Source: an uncultured Bacilli bacterium (GTDB taxonomy: Bacteria > Bacillota_I > Bacilli_A > RF39 > UBA660). From it: a stretch of 5,099 nt of DNA. The position numbers and the translations under genes are program-made. The stretch covers positions 1 to 5,099 of the forward strand of contig CALVKC010000091.1 in NCBI GenBank assembly GCA_944332505.1. The letters run 5' to 3'. The notes beneath the pieces were generated by a model. The model had not been told where the DNA came from. It was given only the letters and a program-made list of their open reading frames with translations, and ran no database searches. Numbering within the stretch: the first letter of the stretch is position 1; each line of letters starts with the position of its first letter. This document shows positions 5,005 to 5,099 of the stretch, one piece after another.

Positions 5005-5099
5005 ATGGGATTATTTAATAAAATTAAAGATATATTATTTGAAGATGAAGAAGTAGAAGAAAATGACACTTTAAAAATAAAAGAAGAAAGAAAAGAAGA
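5005..5099 (+). CDS. N-terminus of an unidentified acidic/charged protein (runs off window)
   Basis: Thirty-one codons are visible: MGLFNKIKDILFEDEE followed by a run of Glu, Lys and Asp. The strong ribosome binding site GAAAGGTGA (4991-4999) and the 14-nt gap after the lipoprotein stop show that it is a real gene in the same operon. The short amphipathic start (MGLFNKIKDILF) followed by an acidic linker could be a membrane-surface helix joined to a flexible region, as in SepF-like or other cytoplasmic envelope-associated proteins. Too little is visible to name it. Confidence 0.75.
   Translation, partial: MGLFNKIKDILFEDEEVEENDTLKIKEERKE

Noticed and set aside
1..5099. Mycoplasma genetic code (TGA as Trp)
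   Set aside because: The reading frames use TGG for conserved Trp residues of LeuRS and TrmB and contain no in-frame TGA.
5005..5099. SepF for the truncated last gene
   Set aside because: Only the MGLF-type start and an acidic linker are shared. The diagnostic SepF core domain is not in the window.

Overview
The window looks like a piece of an AT-rich, low-GC Bacillota (class Bacilli-type) chromosome, possibly from an uncultured gut or Mollicutes-related lineage. The reasons are the very AT-rich composition, strong AGGAGG/GGTG-type ribosome binding sites, a Bacillus-like TrmB, and a small protein resembling the Bacillus spore protein Cse60. Tryptophans are encoded by TGG and no TGA occurs in frame in the genes, so the standard bacterial code fits and the Mycoplasma code does not. 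The lineage is inferred, not proven.

Layout. (1) Positions 1-1598 hold the 3' two thirds of a leucyl-tRNA synthetase gene. Its first ~100 visible residues are not ordinary LeuRS sequence. They are the Nudix box and C-terminal half of a Nudix hydrolase domain that runs without a break into the end of the CP1 editing domain. A terminator hairpin follows. (2) At 1689-1859 lies a 56-codon gene of the Cse60/DUF2758 type. It converges on a minus-strand gene (1856-2161) for an Asn/Pro/Met/Tyr-rich protein with a C-terminal coiled coil, and the two stop codons overlap in one TTAA. (3) Divergent from the latter is trmB (2215-2811), the tRNA m7G46 methyltransferase. (4) Positions 2815-2913 carry three copies of a 33-bp unit with a 19-bp conserved core. 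The third copy contains the -35 box of a near-consensus promoter for (5) an AAA_14/DUF4143 ATPase gene (2950-4263), which ends at a terminator hairpin. (6) A lipoprotein gene (4352-4990) follows, with a closely spaced downstream gene (from 5005) that runs off the window; these two form an operon.

The genes are mostly separate transcription units with very compact control regions. Terminator T-tracts run directly into the next promoter, and -10 boxes sit 6-8 nt ahead of the Shine-Dalgarno sequence. LeuRS and TrmB are tRNA-biology housekeeping genes. The Cse60-like/coiled-coil pair hints at a spore or envelope role. The ATPase with its repeat array looks like an inserted accessory module. The two most notable items are the Nudix domain buried inside LeuRS and the exact 33-bp-period repeat array that merges into the ATPase promoter. 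No gap of more than 300 bases lacks a gene.
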